Source: Paenibacillus etheri (GTDB taxonomy: Bacteria; Bacillota; Bacilli; Paenibacillales; Paenibacillaceae). From it: a stretch of 64,000 bases of DNA. Positions within the stretch are counted from its first letter, which is position 1; every line of letters begins with the position of its first letter. The DNA lies in NCBI RefSeq assembly GCF_001012825.1, contig NZ_LCZJ02000012.1:131185-195184 (forward strand), given 5' to 3'. A model generated the notes under the pieces. It was not told the origin of the DNA and did not search any database. It saw only the letters and a list, made by a program, of their open reading frames with translations. Shown here piece after piece: positions 16,426 to 25,360 of this stretch. A program made the translations under genes and the position numbers.

Positions 16426-18351
16426 CTACAACGGCTCGCTTTGGCCATTGGCTTTTCGTATATGAGTTTTCACCACAGGAATTTGGAAGCTCCAGTCTCC
16501 AGTAAGTATTTGCTGCTGATCCGGGTCATCGAACAGGATTAACTCGTTCACGCTGACTTTCAACAGGAATTTATCTGGAGGCGAGGTCCCGTTGAAGGAA
16601 AAATTGAGGGTGCCGTTTTTGGCCAACGTTACACCTGAATCCGTGACGATGCCGGGAACTGCCTCTATCGTTGAAGAGTCCAATTGAAAAGTCGGCTTCA
16701 CCGATTGCTTCACCCATTGCGCCTCGGATATCCTGTTAGAATGTTTCATGGAATATTGGATAATTAGGATCTGGCCGTCGAATAAGTATTGATGAATGAG
16801 AAGTGTATATCCCTTGTCTGTTATACCGGTTAGTAATACCATCTCGTTATTTCCGCTTGTTGGCATCAGCGCTGGATCGCTATCGCTATTTTCATCCAGC
16901 TTTACCATGAGCGAGGAGGTGAATGAATTCTTAACGCTGAATAGTACCACCGCACAGACGAGCAACACGATCATCGATACTGCGGCTACCCTAGATTGGA
17001 ATAAGCTTCTATGCTGAGGTGATATTCTTTGTTCCGGCACCAGGCCTTGCTCGGGGAGCACGGTCGGTAACATTTTAAATTCATTATGAACTATATCCGG
17101 AGCAGCCGTATGCGCCTGATTGAGGCCGGAACTCGAGAACCTTGTCTCAAATATCGTTGCCTTCTTGCTGCTGTGTACAGTGATACTCCCTCCGTGTACC
17201 TCGATAATGCTTTTGGCGATAGCCAGTCCGAGACCTGTACCCCCGGTCTGCTTCGACCTGGAGCGCTCCACCCGATAAAAGCGGTCGAAAATAAAGGGCA
17301 AGTCCCGTTCCGGAATGGGGTCTCCGTAATTTTGGATACGCACGACCAGCACATCTCCATCCTTAGCAATATCGATATCAATATATTTGCCCGCCTTCCC
17401 GTACTGTATGGCATTGGCGATTATATTCTCGTACGCCCGTACCAGCAACCCCCCGTCCGCTTGGATCTTAAATTCTCCTTCTTGCATGTTCAGCCTGATC
17501 TCCATACCTGCGTTCTCCGTAACCGGGACGAATTCCTCTTCCAGCTGACAAATCAACCCGGCGATATCGAGCTCGCTCAGTTCCAGAGGCATGCCGTTGT
17601 TGATTCGCGTATATTCGAACAGTTCGTCGATCAAGCGCCGAAGCGACAAGGATTTCTCATACGCGATGTTGATGTAATAACGCATCTCCAGTTCATCCTG
17701 ATACCGATCCTCCTCAATCACTTCTAGAAAACCGAGAATCGAAGTCAGTGGAGTGCGTAGGTCATGCGATACACCGGTAATTAAGTCATTTTTGGTCTTT
17801 TCCGCTTTGCGCTCCTCTGCTATCGAATGCTTCAACTGCATACTCATCTGGTTGATACTGAATGCGACCTCGCCCAATTTGTTACTAGGAATTTCTGGAA
17901 TTTGATGTCCGAACTGCCCGTTAGCAATCTCCTCTAAACCACGGGTAATTTCCTCCAGATAATGATCCCATTCGCTGCTGAGCTGATTCACACTCTCTGC
18001 GACAACGCTTAACTCATCCTTGCCCCTGACCGTCACCACGCGCCCGAACCGGCCTGCCAATATTTCCTGCAACCCTGCGTTGATTTCGCGCAAATCCTGA
18101 ACCAAACGAAGGCTGGCAAGGAAGAAAGTAATGGGAAAGAGAATGATACCGGTTATGATCATCACGCGAACGGATCCGGCATGCTCAATGCTCCAATTGA
18201 TCGGGACAGCCACGTATTTGATTTTTTGCAGCTCTCCCGCCATGAAATACCCGAAAAAAATGGCTGCGCCTGTTAAGACCAGGCTTGCAACCATAATCAG
18301 CATTAATCTCCAACGAATCGTATACAGCCACTGTAGTCGGATCCTACTCAC
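16426..18351 (-). CDS. Sensor histidine kinase with C-terminal extracytoplasmic extension
   Basis: The protein has 641 residues. Two N-terminal helices (about 15-35 and 63-82) precede HAMP-like segments at 83-180. The phospho-acceptor is H196 (GVSHDLRTPLTS). ATPase motifs follow: N-box about 305-315 (YENIIANAIQYG), DRFYR at 356-360, and GTGLGLAIAK at 371-380. The kinase core ends near 406. Unusually, about 235 more residues follow: a linker, a third membrane helix (about 455-474, AAVSMIVLLVCAVVLFSV) and an outer domain (475-641) whose end (ILTGDWSFQIPV) recalls DUF4179/DUF5643 ectodomains. The start overlaps the response-regulator gene by 8 bp. It probably senses an envelope signal and phosphorylates that regulator. 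Confidence 0.85.
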   Translation of the reverse strand: MSRIRLQWLYTIRWRLMLIMVASLVLTGAAIFFGYFMAGELQKIKYVAVPINWSIEHAGSVRVMIITGIILFPITFFLASLRLVQDLREINAGLQEILAGRFGRVVTVRGKDELSVVAESVNQLSSEWDHYLEEITRGLEEIANGQFGHQIPEIPSNKLGEVAFSINQMSMQLKHSIAEERKAEKTKNDLITGVSHDLRTPLTSILGFLEVIEEDRYQDELEMRYYINIAYEKSLSLRRLIDELFEYTRINNGMPLELSELDIAGLICQLEEEFVPVTENAGMEIRLNMQEGEFKIQADGGLLVRAYENIIANAIQYGKAGKYIDIDIAKDGDVLVVRIQNYGDPIPERDLPFIFDRFYRVERSRSKQTGGTGLGLAIAKSIIEVHGGSITVHSSKKATIFETRFSSSGLNQAHTAAPDIVHNEFKMLPTVLPEQGLVPEQRISPQHRSLFQSRVAAVSMIVLLVCAVVLFSVKNSFTSSLMVKLDENSDSDPALMPTSGNNEMVLLTGITDKGYTLLIHQYLFDGQILIIQYSMKHSNRISEAQWVKQSVKPTFQLDSSTIEAVPGIVTDSGVTLAKNGTLNFSFNGTSPPDKFLLKVSVNELILFDDPDQQQILTGDWSFQIPVVKTHIRKANGQSEPL

Positions 18352-19057
18352 CCCTTGCTTTTAGATCGTTTTCGATTTTGTAACCAATCCCCCACACGGT
18401 TTTGATTATCCGCGGTTCGCGCGGATTAGCTTCTATTTTTTCACGAAGCTTTCGGATATGAACCATGACGCTATTCTTCGACTCCATAAAGGGTTCGTTC
18501 CAGACCTCTTCGTAGATGCGGTCCATGCTCAGCACCATCCCTCGATTGACTGCCAGCATGTGAAGGAGCGCGAACTCGCGGGGAGTCAGCTTGATTTCCT
18601 GCTGATCGACCATTACCGTATGGGACGCTATATTAATAACAACGTTTTCGATATGTATTTCCTTCGCGTTAGCCGCAGCGGAGTTGAACTGGTTCATCCT
18701 TCGAAGCTGTGACTTGATACGTGCGATCAGCTCAAGCGGGTTGAATGGTTTGGTTACGTAGTCATCGGCGCCGATACTGAGGCCAGATATTTTATCGATA
18801 TCCTGGCCTTTAGCCGAGAGCATGATGATGGGAATAGGATTCGTTTCCCGTATTTTCATACAAGCCTGCAACCCGTCCATCTCGGGCATCATTAGATCCA
18901 GTACAATCAAATCGACTTGCTGAGACTGCAGAATCTCCAGCGCCTCCAGTCCATTCGACGCTTGCAGGAGCCTGTAGCCTTCGTTATTGAAATAAATATT
19001 CATTAATTGAATAATTTCCGCTTCATCATCCACCATCAAAATCGTGCTTTCCACCAT
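18344..19057 (-). CDS. OmpR/PhoB-family response regulator
   Basis: The protein has 237 residues. Receiver domain at 1-115 with acidic D10/D11, phospho-acceptor D54 (VLDLMMPEMDG), conserved T/S and K105 region (DDYVTKPF). Winged-helix DNA-binding domain at about 135-230 (LTPREFALLHMLAVNRGMVLS, then the KNSVMVHIRKLREKIE recognition helix). An AGGGAGG site precedes ATG 19057. It is the first gene of the two-gene operon with the kinase. It is divergent from two tandem solute-binding protein genes whose promoters lack a good -35, so those are its likely targets. Confidence 0.9.
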   Translation of the reverse strand: MVESTILMVDDEAEIIQLMNIYFNNEGYRLLQASNGLEALEILQSQQVDLIVLDLMMPEMDGLQACMKIRETNPIPIIMLSAKGQDIDKISGLSIGADDYVTKPFNPLELIARIKSQLRRMNQFNSAAANAKEIHIENVVINIASHTVMVDQQEIKLTPREFALLHMLAVNRGMVLSMDRIYEEVWNEPFMESKNSVMVHIRKLREKIEANPREPRIIKTVWGIGYKIENDLKARGE

Positions 19058-19149
19058 AGATCCTCCCTTGGTTCTCGTATCTTTCTTAAATTAAAGAGTA
19101 GAACAATAATTATAAGCGATATTTCTAATGCAATGAATAACGCCAGCAA

Positions 19150-19261
19150 TATTTAAGGAAATGATAAGAATTTCGGTAGCTAGCTGATAAGCTTTCTCTT
19201 CTATGCTTAGTTCAGCACAAGAGAATGATCGTTTAAACAATGAATGAGTGGAGGTTTTATT
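19150..19261 (+). promoter_or_regulatory. Duplicated promoter region of solute-binding gene 1
   Basis: This stretch is about 80% identical to 20699-20812 upstream of the second gene. It contains AAGGAAATGAT next to AAGAATTTCGG (an 11-bp imperfect direct repeat, like OmpR-type sites), GTAGCTAGC, and a TATGCT -10 at 19202-19207 without a good -35. It ends in GTGGAGG. Activation by the divergent response regulator is inferred. Confidence 0.5.
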
Positions 19262-20593
19262 TTGAAGAGAAATATTTTAAAAAAGTCAGTAATCGTTAGT
19301 TTGAGCTTTATGCTATTGGCTATTTCAGCAGGCTTTAGCCAAGACCAAAAAGCTTCTGCTAATTCAAACACCCAGGTAAACATGAAACAAACTCTAAAGG
19401 TGCTGTACGAAGACAAATATTATTTCGATGAGAACTTGTTCAAATCACAATTTCCCGATACTCAGATTCAGGAAGTGAAATGGGATGGAAAATCAGACTT
19501 AAAAGATTTTATCGCCAAACAATCCCCTGATGTTGTCATGTTGAACACCCTAGAATATAAGCAGTTATCCAAGGAGAATCAGTTAGCAGAACTGGGGCAG
19601 TTAATCAAGCGAGACAATTATAACACTGCAACCCTATATCCTGGATTGTTGGACGCATTGAAAGTGAATGGAAAGCTCTACGGGCTAAGTCCGCGCTTCA
19701 ACACAGAATCTCTTTTTTACAATGTAGACTTATTCAAAAAATATAATGTCCCATTACCGAAGGACGGAATGACCTGGGAAGAAATACTGAAATTATCCGC
19801 AAAATTTCCAACTACAGGAAACAAAGACACTCGTATCTGGGGACTTCACTATCCTCTTGATAATTACACCTATTTAATCAATGACATAGCAACTTCTGAA
19901 GGGTTAACCCGATATAATCCTGATACACTTAAAGTAACTATGAATACAGCGGCTTGGAAAAAGGTATTCAGTATGGCTATCACTGCAATAAAATCTAATA
20001 CCATAGAAGGCTCAAATAAAAGTGGATATGATGTTGATCCTTTCCTTATGGGAAGAGCGGCTATGACAGTAAGTACGACTAGTATGAATACTTTAAAGGG
20101 TGTAACTGCAAATAAATCTTCTATTGCAAAGTACAAACCGTTTACCGCTAAAATTGCTGCGGGTCCTGCCGACCCTAAGAACCGGAACATGACACGAAAC
20201 ATTCATCTTGATTCAATCTTTGCGATTCCGGCTAGTTCATCTAATAAAGACCTTGCTTGGGATTTCGTCAAATTTTATAACGGAGCGGATTTTGCTAAAT
20301 TCAAATCTGAGGTGCCTTCAGATTATTCCCTATCACGAACGGATTATAGTAATGAATACAAAGGATTTAGTATGGAGGCCTTCTATAAATTAAAACCAAA
20401 TCTGGAAACACCACCATATATCAATCCAATAGGAATCCCATTTAACAATGCACAGTATTCAGTTATCCTGCAGAGTGAAGTTAAACAGGTAGTAAGCAAC
20501 AAAAAGACACTAGACAAAGCGCTGGCTTCCATTCAAACCCAAGTTCAAAAGAGCCTTGATGATGCTGTGAAAAAGCAAAAAGCGAAGAAATAA
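19262..20593 (+). CDS. Secreted solute-binding protein 1 (sugar-ABC type, no lipobox)
   Basis: The protein has 443 residues with the family-1 extracellular binding fold. It starts at TTG 19262 because GTGGAGG sits 7 bases before it; the ATG at 19244 lies upstream of that site. A positively charged start and a hydrophobic core (VIVSLSFMLLAISAGF) form a signal peptide with a likely cleavage after KASA. There is no Cys after it, so the protein is not a lipoprotein as binding proteins of Gram-positives usually are. The mature part has the typical DTRIWGLHYP and NKDLAWDFVKFYNG segments. No permease gene is nearby. It is a paralogue of the next gene. Confidence 0.8.
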   Translation: MKRNILKKSVIVSLSFMLLAISAGFSQDQKASANSNTQVNMKQTLKVLYEDKYYFDENLFKSQFPDTQIQEVKWDGKSDLKDFIAKQSPDVVMLNTLEYKQLSKENQLAELGQLIKRDNYNTATLYPGLLDALKVNGKLYGLSPRFNTESLFYNVDLFKKYNVPLPKDGMTWEEILKLSAKFPTTGNKDTRIWGLHYPLDNYTYLINDIATSEGLTRYNPDTLKVTMNTAAWKKVFSMAITAIKSNTIEGSNKSGYDVDPFLMGRAAMTVSTTSMNTLKGVTANKSSIAKYKPFTAKIAAGPADPKNRNMTRNIHLDSIFAIPASSSNKDLAWDFVKFYNGADFAKFKSEVPSDYSLSRTDYSNEYKGFSMEAFYKLKPNLETPPYINPIGIPFNNAQYSVILQSEVKQVVSNKKTLDKALASIQTQVQKSLDDAVKKQKAKK

Positions 20594-20636
20594 CTCAGGA
20601 GCCTTAGCTCGCTGAAAACGCCCTTATAGGCATAAT

Positions 20637-20680
20637 AGCCCATTCTTAGATGGCTTCTATCTGGGAATGGGTCCTTTTTT
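20637..20680 (+). terminator. Terminator between the two solute-binding genes
   Basis: CCCATTC pairs with GAATGGG around a 17-base loop, followed by TCCTTTTTTG. It shows that the second gene needs its own promoter. Confidence 0.7.
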
Positions 20681-20698
20681 GTCCGCGCTTCTCGGCCT

Positions 20699-20812
20699 TA
20701 TTTAAGGAAATGATAAGAATTTCAGTAGCTAGCTTATAAGCTTTCTATTCTATACTTGGGTCCATACAAGCGAATAACCGTTTGAAATAACAATTGAGTG
20801 GAGGTTTTATTT
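20699..20812 (+). promoter_or_regulatory. Duplicated promoter region of solute-binding gene 2
   Basis: It repeats the 19150-19261 arrangement: AAGGAAATGAT/AAGAATTTCAG direct repeat, GTAGCTAGC, a TATACT -10 (20752-20757), and a GAGTGGAGG ribosome site. Conservation of non-coding blocks between the copies marks the functional elements. Confidence 0.5.
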
Positions 20813-22183
20813 TTGAAACACAATTTATTACAGAAGGTTATGCTTACTAGTCTCAGTGTGATGTTAATCGGTACTTCAGCAGGTCTTGGCACAGGTAAAC
20901 AAGTTTCCGCTAATTCGGGTAGCCAGGCCCATACGAAAGACACTTTAAAAGTATTGTACTGGAACGCAGACGATTTCAATAGGACTTATGGGAATCTGTT
21001 CAGTAAGAAGTACCCGGATACAGACATCCAAGTAGTTGCGCCTGCAGGTTCGAGTGCGATTACGGATTACAACGCAGCGATCCAAAAGTATTCGCCAGAT
21101 CTTGTAATGCTGCCCCCATACCATTATAAGCAACTGTCTAAAGATAAAAAGCTGGTAGATTTAGAAACGTTAATTAAGCGGGATAGTTATGACACGACAA
21201 CATTAAACCCTGGCTTGCTTGATGAATTGAAGAAACAAGGCGGCGGCAAACTTTATGGGTTAAGCCCAAAAGTGGAGTCGTATGCTCTTCTGTATAATGC
21301 GGACTTATTTAAAAAGCACAATGTTAAAGCACCAAGTGACGGAATGACGTGGGAAGAAATATTGAAGCTTGCTAAGAAATTCCCTACTAAGGGGGATAAG
21401 AATACCCGAATTTGGGGCTTAAGCGCCTCCGGATCCAGCAATTTGGTAATGGATATTGCTAAAACAGAAGGGTTAACGTATATGGATCCAAATACTCTTA
21501 CGGCTACTGCGAATACAACTGCGTGGAAAAATGCCTATCGTATAGCGAGCGAGGCCACGAAGTCGGGGGTACTTGACGAAAGGATCACTCTGTCGGGTAA
21601 AAGTCACTTGGAGAGCAGCCCGTTCATTATGGGACGATCCGCTATGATAGTAGCCTCTATCAGTCAGCTGCAGTCCTTGCAAAAAGCAAAAAACAATGTA
21701 AAGAATTATAAACCGTTTACGCTTGGTATTGCTGCCGGTCCTGCGGATTCTAAGGATCGAAAGTCAACAGGAAACGTTCTTATTAGTGAGATATTCGCGA
21801 TTCCAGCAGGTGCATCGAATGTGGATGCTGCTTGGAATTTGATTAAATATTTCAATGGGGATGACTTCGCTAACGAATACTATAAACCCAATACCTCTAA
21901 TAATAGTATTGGTGCCCCTCTGTCCCGAATGATTAAGGAGTACTCTGGTTACAAGCTGGATGCGTTCTATAAATTAAAACCTAATTTGGATTCAGCTATA
22001 GCAAGTTATGTTCTCATGAACAAGTCAGCAAATTTCGAGTTAAATTTCCGGTCAGTTCTATTTAAAGTACTGACACAGGTAGTAAACGGGAGGAAAACAT
22101 TGGAGAAAGCAACTGCTGCTATTCAATTAAGCACTCAAGCTGACGCTGATAAGCTGGCAAAGGCTCTGAAGGCAAAGAAATAA
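20813..22183 (+). CDS. Secreted solute-binding protein 2 (sugar-ABC type, no lipobox)
   Basis: The protein has 456 residues. TTG 20813 follows GAGTGGAGG, exactly as in the paralogue. The signal peptide (VMLTSLSVMLIGTSAGL) ends near VSANS and has no lipobox Cys. The fold and segments match protein 1 (KNTRIWGLSASG, NVDAAWNLIKYFNGDDFA). A Lys-rich C-terminus is shared with protein 1. With no ABC permease or ATPase nearby, it may feed a remote transporter or act as a ligand-presenting sensor subunit for the neighbouring two-component system. This is inference from gene order. Confidence 0.8.
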   Translation: MKHNLLQKVMLTSLSVMLIGTSAGLGTGKQVSANSGSQAHTKDTLKVLYWNADDFNRTYGNLFSKKYPDTDIQVVAPAGSSAITDYNAAIQKYSPDLVMLPPYHYKQLSKDKKLVDLETLIKRDSYDTTTLNPGLLDELKKQGGGKLYGLSPKVESYALLYNADLFKKHNVKAPSDGMTWEEILKLAKKFPTKGDKNTRIWGLSASGSSNLVMDIAKTEGLTYMDPNTLTATANTTAWKNAYRIASEATKSGVLDERITLSGKSHLESSPFIMGRSAMIVASISQLQSLQKAKNNVKNYKPFTLGIAAGPADSKDRKSTGNVLISEIFAIPAGASNVDAAWNLIKYFNGDDFANEYYKPNTSNNSIGAPLSRMIKEYSGYKLDAFYKLKPNLDSAIASYVLMNKSANFELNFRSVLFKVLTQVVNGRKTLEKATAAIQLSTQADADKLAKALKAKK

Positions 22184-22300
22184 AATACTAAGAATCATTA
22201 CAGAGTATGAAAAGTGAGGAAGTCTGATTCGGACGTGGTTGTGATCCGGGTCGTCTCGGGCGACGACTGTTTTGGACGCCGAGGGAACCACATAGACCAC

Positions 22301-22771
22301 TTAATTTGCCGTCTTATTGACAAAGTCAATCTCATTTCTGATCCCTTTGTGGGCGTCATTCCATAGGCCCTTTGTCAGGCGAATGCGTAGCAGGCATGTG
22401 TTAGGGTCTTCGTCGTTATTGGCTTCGTTATACCACTCGGCGAATATTGTGCGCAGCTTTGTCATCATCTCCGCGTTTTTCTCGTCACATACCCAGCCCA
22501 GGTTTTCACCGATACCATAGGCCGTAAAGTTTTCGACGATGATACAAACGGCGACTTCGGGGTTTTGGGCGATCTGCTGCATCTTGCCTGAGGTCGCGTA
22601 GGTGACGGTGTAGAACGCGCCGTCCTCATAATAGGCGTCCACAATGCGGGCAGCGGGACGGCTTTTGCCATCGGCCCCCGGTTCCAGCGCGATAGTGGAC
22701 AGAGAGATCAGACCGTCCTTGTTGCCCGCTTGTTCTTCCAGCAGCTTCATGGCTTCGTCGTATTTGCTCAT
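22301..22771 (-). CDS. Pyridoxamine 5'-phosphate oxidase-like flavoprotein
   Basis: The protein has 156 residues. The start ATG 22771 follows AGGAGG at 7-base spacing. The split-barrel FMN-binding fold is suggested by AARIVDAYYEDGAFYTVTYA and SGKMQQIAQNPEVAVCIIVE, typical of the PPOX/general-stress-26 type family. Typical members bind FMN, F420 or haem and reduce small molecules; the true pyridoxine function is unlikely at this size. It stands alone. A second PPOX-like gene is at 34546-35082, with different sequence. Confidence 0.75.
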   Translation of the reverse strand: MSKYDEAMKLLEEQAGNKDGLISLSTIALEPGADGKSRPAARIVDAYYEDGAFYTVTYATSGKMQQIAQNPEVAVCIIVENFTAYGIGENLGWVCDEKNAEMMTKLRTIFAEWYNEANNDEDPNTCLLRIRLTKGLWNDAHKGIRNEIDFVNKTAN

Positions 22772-23078
22772 TTTATTACCTCCTAAAGTGTAATAAGGCA
22801 TAAACATTATTAAGCTTATCATTGTAAAATCTTATTGCATGTGAAGAATAATACGACAAAATATTAATTCGCTATCATAATCCTCTGCTCGACTATGTAT
22901 GGTTCAACTGATAGAGTCTTAAAATAGTACACTTAGCAATAGTATAAGGTACTCGAGCAGGTGCCCTTCGATTTCGTTTTATTGATGATGTACGAATGGA
23001 ATTGTTCTAGGAAGTTCAACCAATTAACCGGGATAACATTGCGGGTTTGAGCACAGACAATACCTGTAATAACGTATG

Positions 23079-23175
23079 GGTCATCCGACAAAGGATGGCC
23101 CTAAAACTTGTCGTTTCAGACAGCGCGGAGAGCCTATCACAAGTAGGGCGATATTTTTCAGAGAAGCCCTCCGAA
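23079..23175 (+). repeat. Dispersed composite repeat, copy D
   Basis: A hairpin GGTCATCC/GGATGGCC (23079-23101) is followed by the unit AAACTTGTCGTTTCAGACAG and CGCGGAGAGCC, then CACAAGTAG. The right arm is degraded (GGGCGATATTTTTC). It lies in the 540-bp gap 22772-23313. The rest of that gap holds no gene apart from the promoter candidate below. Confidence 0.65.
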
Positions 23176-23251
23176 GCATAGTAATAGCGATTGAAGAATA
23201 TCATCACCGTTCAGCTTCGGCTTTTCGGGGATTATTTATTGGCATTCGCCC

Positions 23252-23280
23252 ACGCACTCTCTCCGCGAATGCATATGATG
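23252..23280 (+). promoter_or_regulatory. Candidate SigK-like sporulation promoter
   Basis: AC (23252-23253) and CATATGATG (23272-23280) are about 18 bp apart, resembling the AC...CATANNNTA pattern of late mother-cell genes, 34 bp before the collagen-like gene. Weak motif evidence. Confidence 0.25.
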
Positions 23281-23313
23281 ATTGTGCCTACTCATTGAAA
23301 GGAGCGATCACAT

Positions 23314-23715
23314 ATGGGATTTTTTCCAACGCCGGGAACCGGCCAATTCCCAGGGTTCCCGGGTGGACCAGGAGGACCTAGTGGACCAGGAGGACCAGGA
23401 GGACCGGGTTTTCCAGGTGGATTTCCTGGGACTCCGGGACCTCCGGGAGGTGCACCGGGAGGCGTTCAAGCGCCGACGGCACCTCCACCGCAATTCGTAC
23501 CGCAAATGTCGGCTACCGCATTTGCCATTGACCCCGGTGCGATCAGACGCTGTCTGTTCCGCAACACATACATTTGGCTGAACAATGGCGAGCAATTCTG
23601 GTTCTTCCCGGTATTCATCGGGCGTAATTCTATTGCAGGGTTCAGATGGTTCGGTTTCTTCTGGGGGTACTTCGGTATTGATTTGAATCGGATTCGCTCG
23701 TTCACCTGCTTCTAA
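23314..23715 (+). CDS. Collagen-like Gly-Pro-rich small protein
   Basis: The protein has 133 residues. Residues 10-52 are Gly/Pro-rich GxxGxx repeats (for example GPGGPGGPGFPGG). The C-terminal 65 residues form a distinct aromatic-rich block with two Cys (RRCLFRNTYIWLNNGEQFWF ... FTCF). GAAAGGAG precedes the ATG at 11-base spacing. The bipartite form resembles small Firmicute spore-surface or exosporium-type proteins, but no specific family is claimed. A strong terminator follows. The GC content of the repeat is well above that of its neighbours. Confidence 0.7.
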   Translation: MGFFPTPGTGQFPGFPGGPGGPSGPGGPGGPGFPGGFPGTPGPPGGAPGGVQAPTAPPPQFVPQMSATAFAIDPGAIRRCLFRNTYIWLNNGEQFWFFPVFIGRNSIAGFRWFGFFWGYFGIDLNRIRSFTCF

Positions 23716-23786
23716 GGCAGACAGCGAGGAGAATGGTCCCCTAAGTATGAGCAAGTTTTGCGGCGATGGGATGATATGGTACCAAA

Positions 23787-23829
23787 AGAAGGGACTTTTA
23801 CTTGCAGAAGTAAAAGCCCCTCTTTTTTT
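23787..23829 (+). terminator. Terminator of the collagen-like gene
   Basis: GGACTTTTACTT pairs with AAGTAAAAGCCCC around GCAG, followed by TCTTTTTTT. Confidence 0.8.
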
Positions 23830-24342
23830 GGTTGTAGAGGGGCATTTCTAAAGTTTTTGAAGGTTGGGGCGGACTCAAGTTGTCGCTATCGGGTCGATTC
23901 TTTTCTACGATCTTACCATCAACGATAAGCTCAGTTGGGATATTGTGAATAGGTGTAACGGTTACTTTTACATCCTTTTTTTGTTGCAGGCAGCAGTTCT
24001 TTCTTTTTTCAACACGCTGAGTTTACCGTCAGGTTCCAGTATTGCAAACTCGACTTCTTCGGGTGAGAAGATGTCTTTATTCCGGAGCAACATGCTTAAA
24101 TCGTCGATGTTGAGGTGCTGCTTAGCCAAATCCTTTTCCAGAATCCTGCCTTGTTTGACGAGAATCGTAGGTTGGCCGTCGAGAATCTTACGTGCTCTGA
24201 CGGAGCGCAATCCGATCAATGCAACGCTGAAAGCTAAGAGCGACCATAAAATCAAGCTAGATATTCCTTGCAGCAGCGTGATTTGTCTGTTGACGATAAT
24301 TTCCGCAGTGCTGGAGCCGAAGGTAATTCCTGTTATATATTA
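23798..24342 (-). pseudogene. DUF421 (YetF-like) membrane protein, truncated and frameshifted
   Basis: Minus-strand text matches the DUF421 family: the end of a membrane segment (ISSLILWSLLAFSVALIGL), then RKILDGQPTILVKQGRILEK and FSPEEVEFAILEPDGKLSVL. A run of seven A (T at 23976-23982 on the + strand) shifts the frame. The expected C-terminus (IPTELIVDGKIVEKN) continues in the next frame to a stop at 23798. The N-terminal membrane helices are missing: a stop lies upstream at about 24340. The 710-bp stretch 23716-24424 thus holds a terminator, this remnant and the promoter of the next gene. Confidence 0.7.
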
Positions 24343-24424
24343 CATCGGCAGAAACTGACAAAAAAGTATCTCACCCTTATAATTGTTTTATATATCCTAA
24401 AGTGGCACTGACCGGGAGGACGGC

Positions 24425-25360
24425 ATGCAATTTCAACCAATTTATTATAATGGAGAATTACTTCTACCGAAGATCGAATTCAATATGACACCGAACCAAT
24501 CGATTGGCATTATAACGGACTTGAAGCGGAAACAGCTTTTAATGAGTCAATTAGTGGATCATTCTCATTATTATATATTTCGAGCTGGGCAAAGCGAGTA
24601 TTTGCGTTTAACGGTGGAAGAGCTAATCACTTTTCTAATTAGGGTAACAGAGAGAAATGAGCGTGTCGCTTTGTTGATGGATTATTTTGCTTTAAAAGAA
24701 GAACGGAAGATAAAGATCAAGGATCTAAGCTCATCGAAAAGGATGTATGTGACATTGCTGCGAGTCTTTTTTGCGCGTCAGCCTGTACTTGTACTGGAGG
24801 AACCCTATTTTTACTTGGAAGAGCAAGATCGTCGTCAATTTAAACGGATTTTAGATGATCTTACCAAAGAAAAGCAGATTTTAATTTTAACTTCAAATTT
24901 AGAGGATGGAATTATTTCCTGTGATGCAATTTATCGGTTGAACGAATCCGGATTTCATCCACTCGATATCCAGGACTCCGAGGAGGATAAGCAGGAAGTA
25001 CAGAAACAAGACGAGGCCAATATAACCTTGCAGAAGATCTCTACCAAAAGAAATGACAAAGTGATTTTATTTAATCCGCCTGAAATTGATTTTATAGAAA
25101 GTGTAGAGGGTTCAATCCTTGTTCATGTGGGCGGGGAAAATTATGACTGTGCGTTGACGCTGACCGAGCTTGAGCAGAGATTATTAAATTTCGGTTTTTT
25201 TAGGTGTCACCGATCCTACATCGTTAATCTGCAAAAAGTAAGAGAAATTATTACATGGACGAAAAATAGCTACAGCTTGCGATTAAATACAGGTCAAGAT
25301 GCTGTGGTTCCGTTATCCCGTTCAAAATTGCAGGAATTAAAAGCACTTCTTAATATTTAA
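24425..25360 (+). CDS. Pseudo-ABC-ATPase/LytTR transcription regulator
   Basis: The protein has 311 residues. The N-terminal ~190 residues follow the ABC ATPase plan but without catalytic motifs: no GxxGxGKS (GIITDLKRKQLLMS at that place), a degraded signature (LSSSKRMYVTLLRVFFARQP), and a Walker B-like VLVLEEPYFYLEEQD. The C-terminal ~100 residues form a LytTR DNA-binding domain (FIESVEGSILVHV, FFRCHRSYIVNLQKV). GGGAGGACGGC precedes the ATG. The gene is followed 138 bp later by an ABC ATPase and permease, which it most likely regulates. Such fusions are known next to Firmicute ABC exporters. Confidence 0.8.
   Translation: MQFQPIYYNGELLLPKIEFNMTPNQSIGIITDLKRKQLLMSQLVDHSHYYIFRAGQSEYLRLTVEELITFLIRVTERNERVALLMDYFALKEERKIKIKDLSSSKRMYVTLLRVFFARQPVLVLEEPYFYLEEQDRRQFKRILDDLTKEKQILILTSNLEDGIISCDAIYRLNESGFHPLDIQDSEEDKQEVQKQDEANITLQKISTKRNDKVILFNPPEIDFIESVEGSILVHVGGENYDCALTLTELEQRLLNFGFFRCHRSYIVNLQKVREIITWTKNSYSLRLNTGQDAVVPLSRSKLQELKALLNI

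Noticed and set aside
17086-17727. Plus-strand open frame of 213 codons
   Set aside because: Antisense to the histidine kinase core, which has all kinase motifs.
23308-23754. Minus-strand Arg/Ser-rich frame of 148 codons
   Set aside because: Artefact of the Gly/Pro codon repeat of the collagen-like gene read on the other strand.
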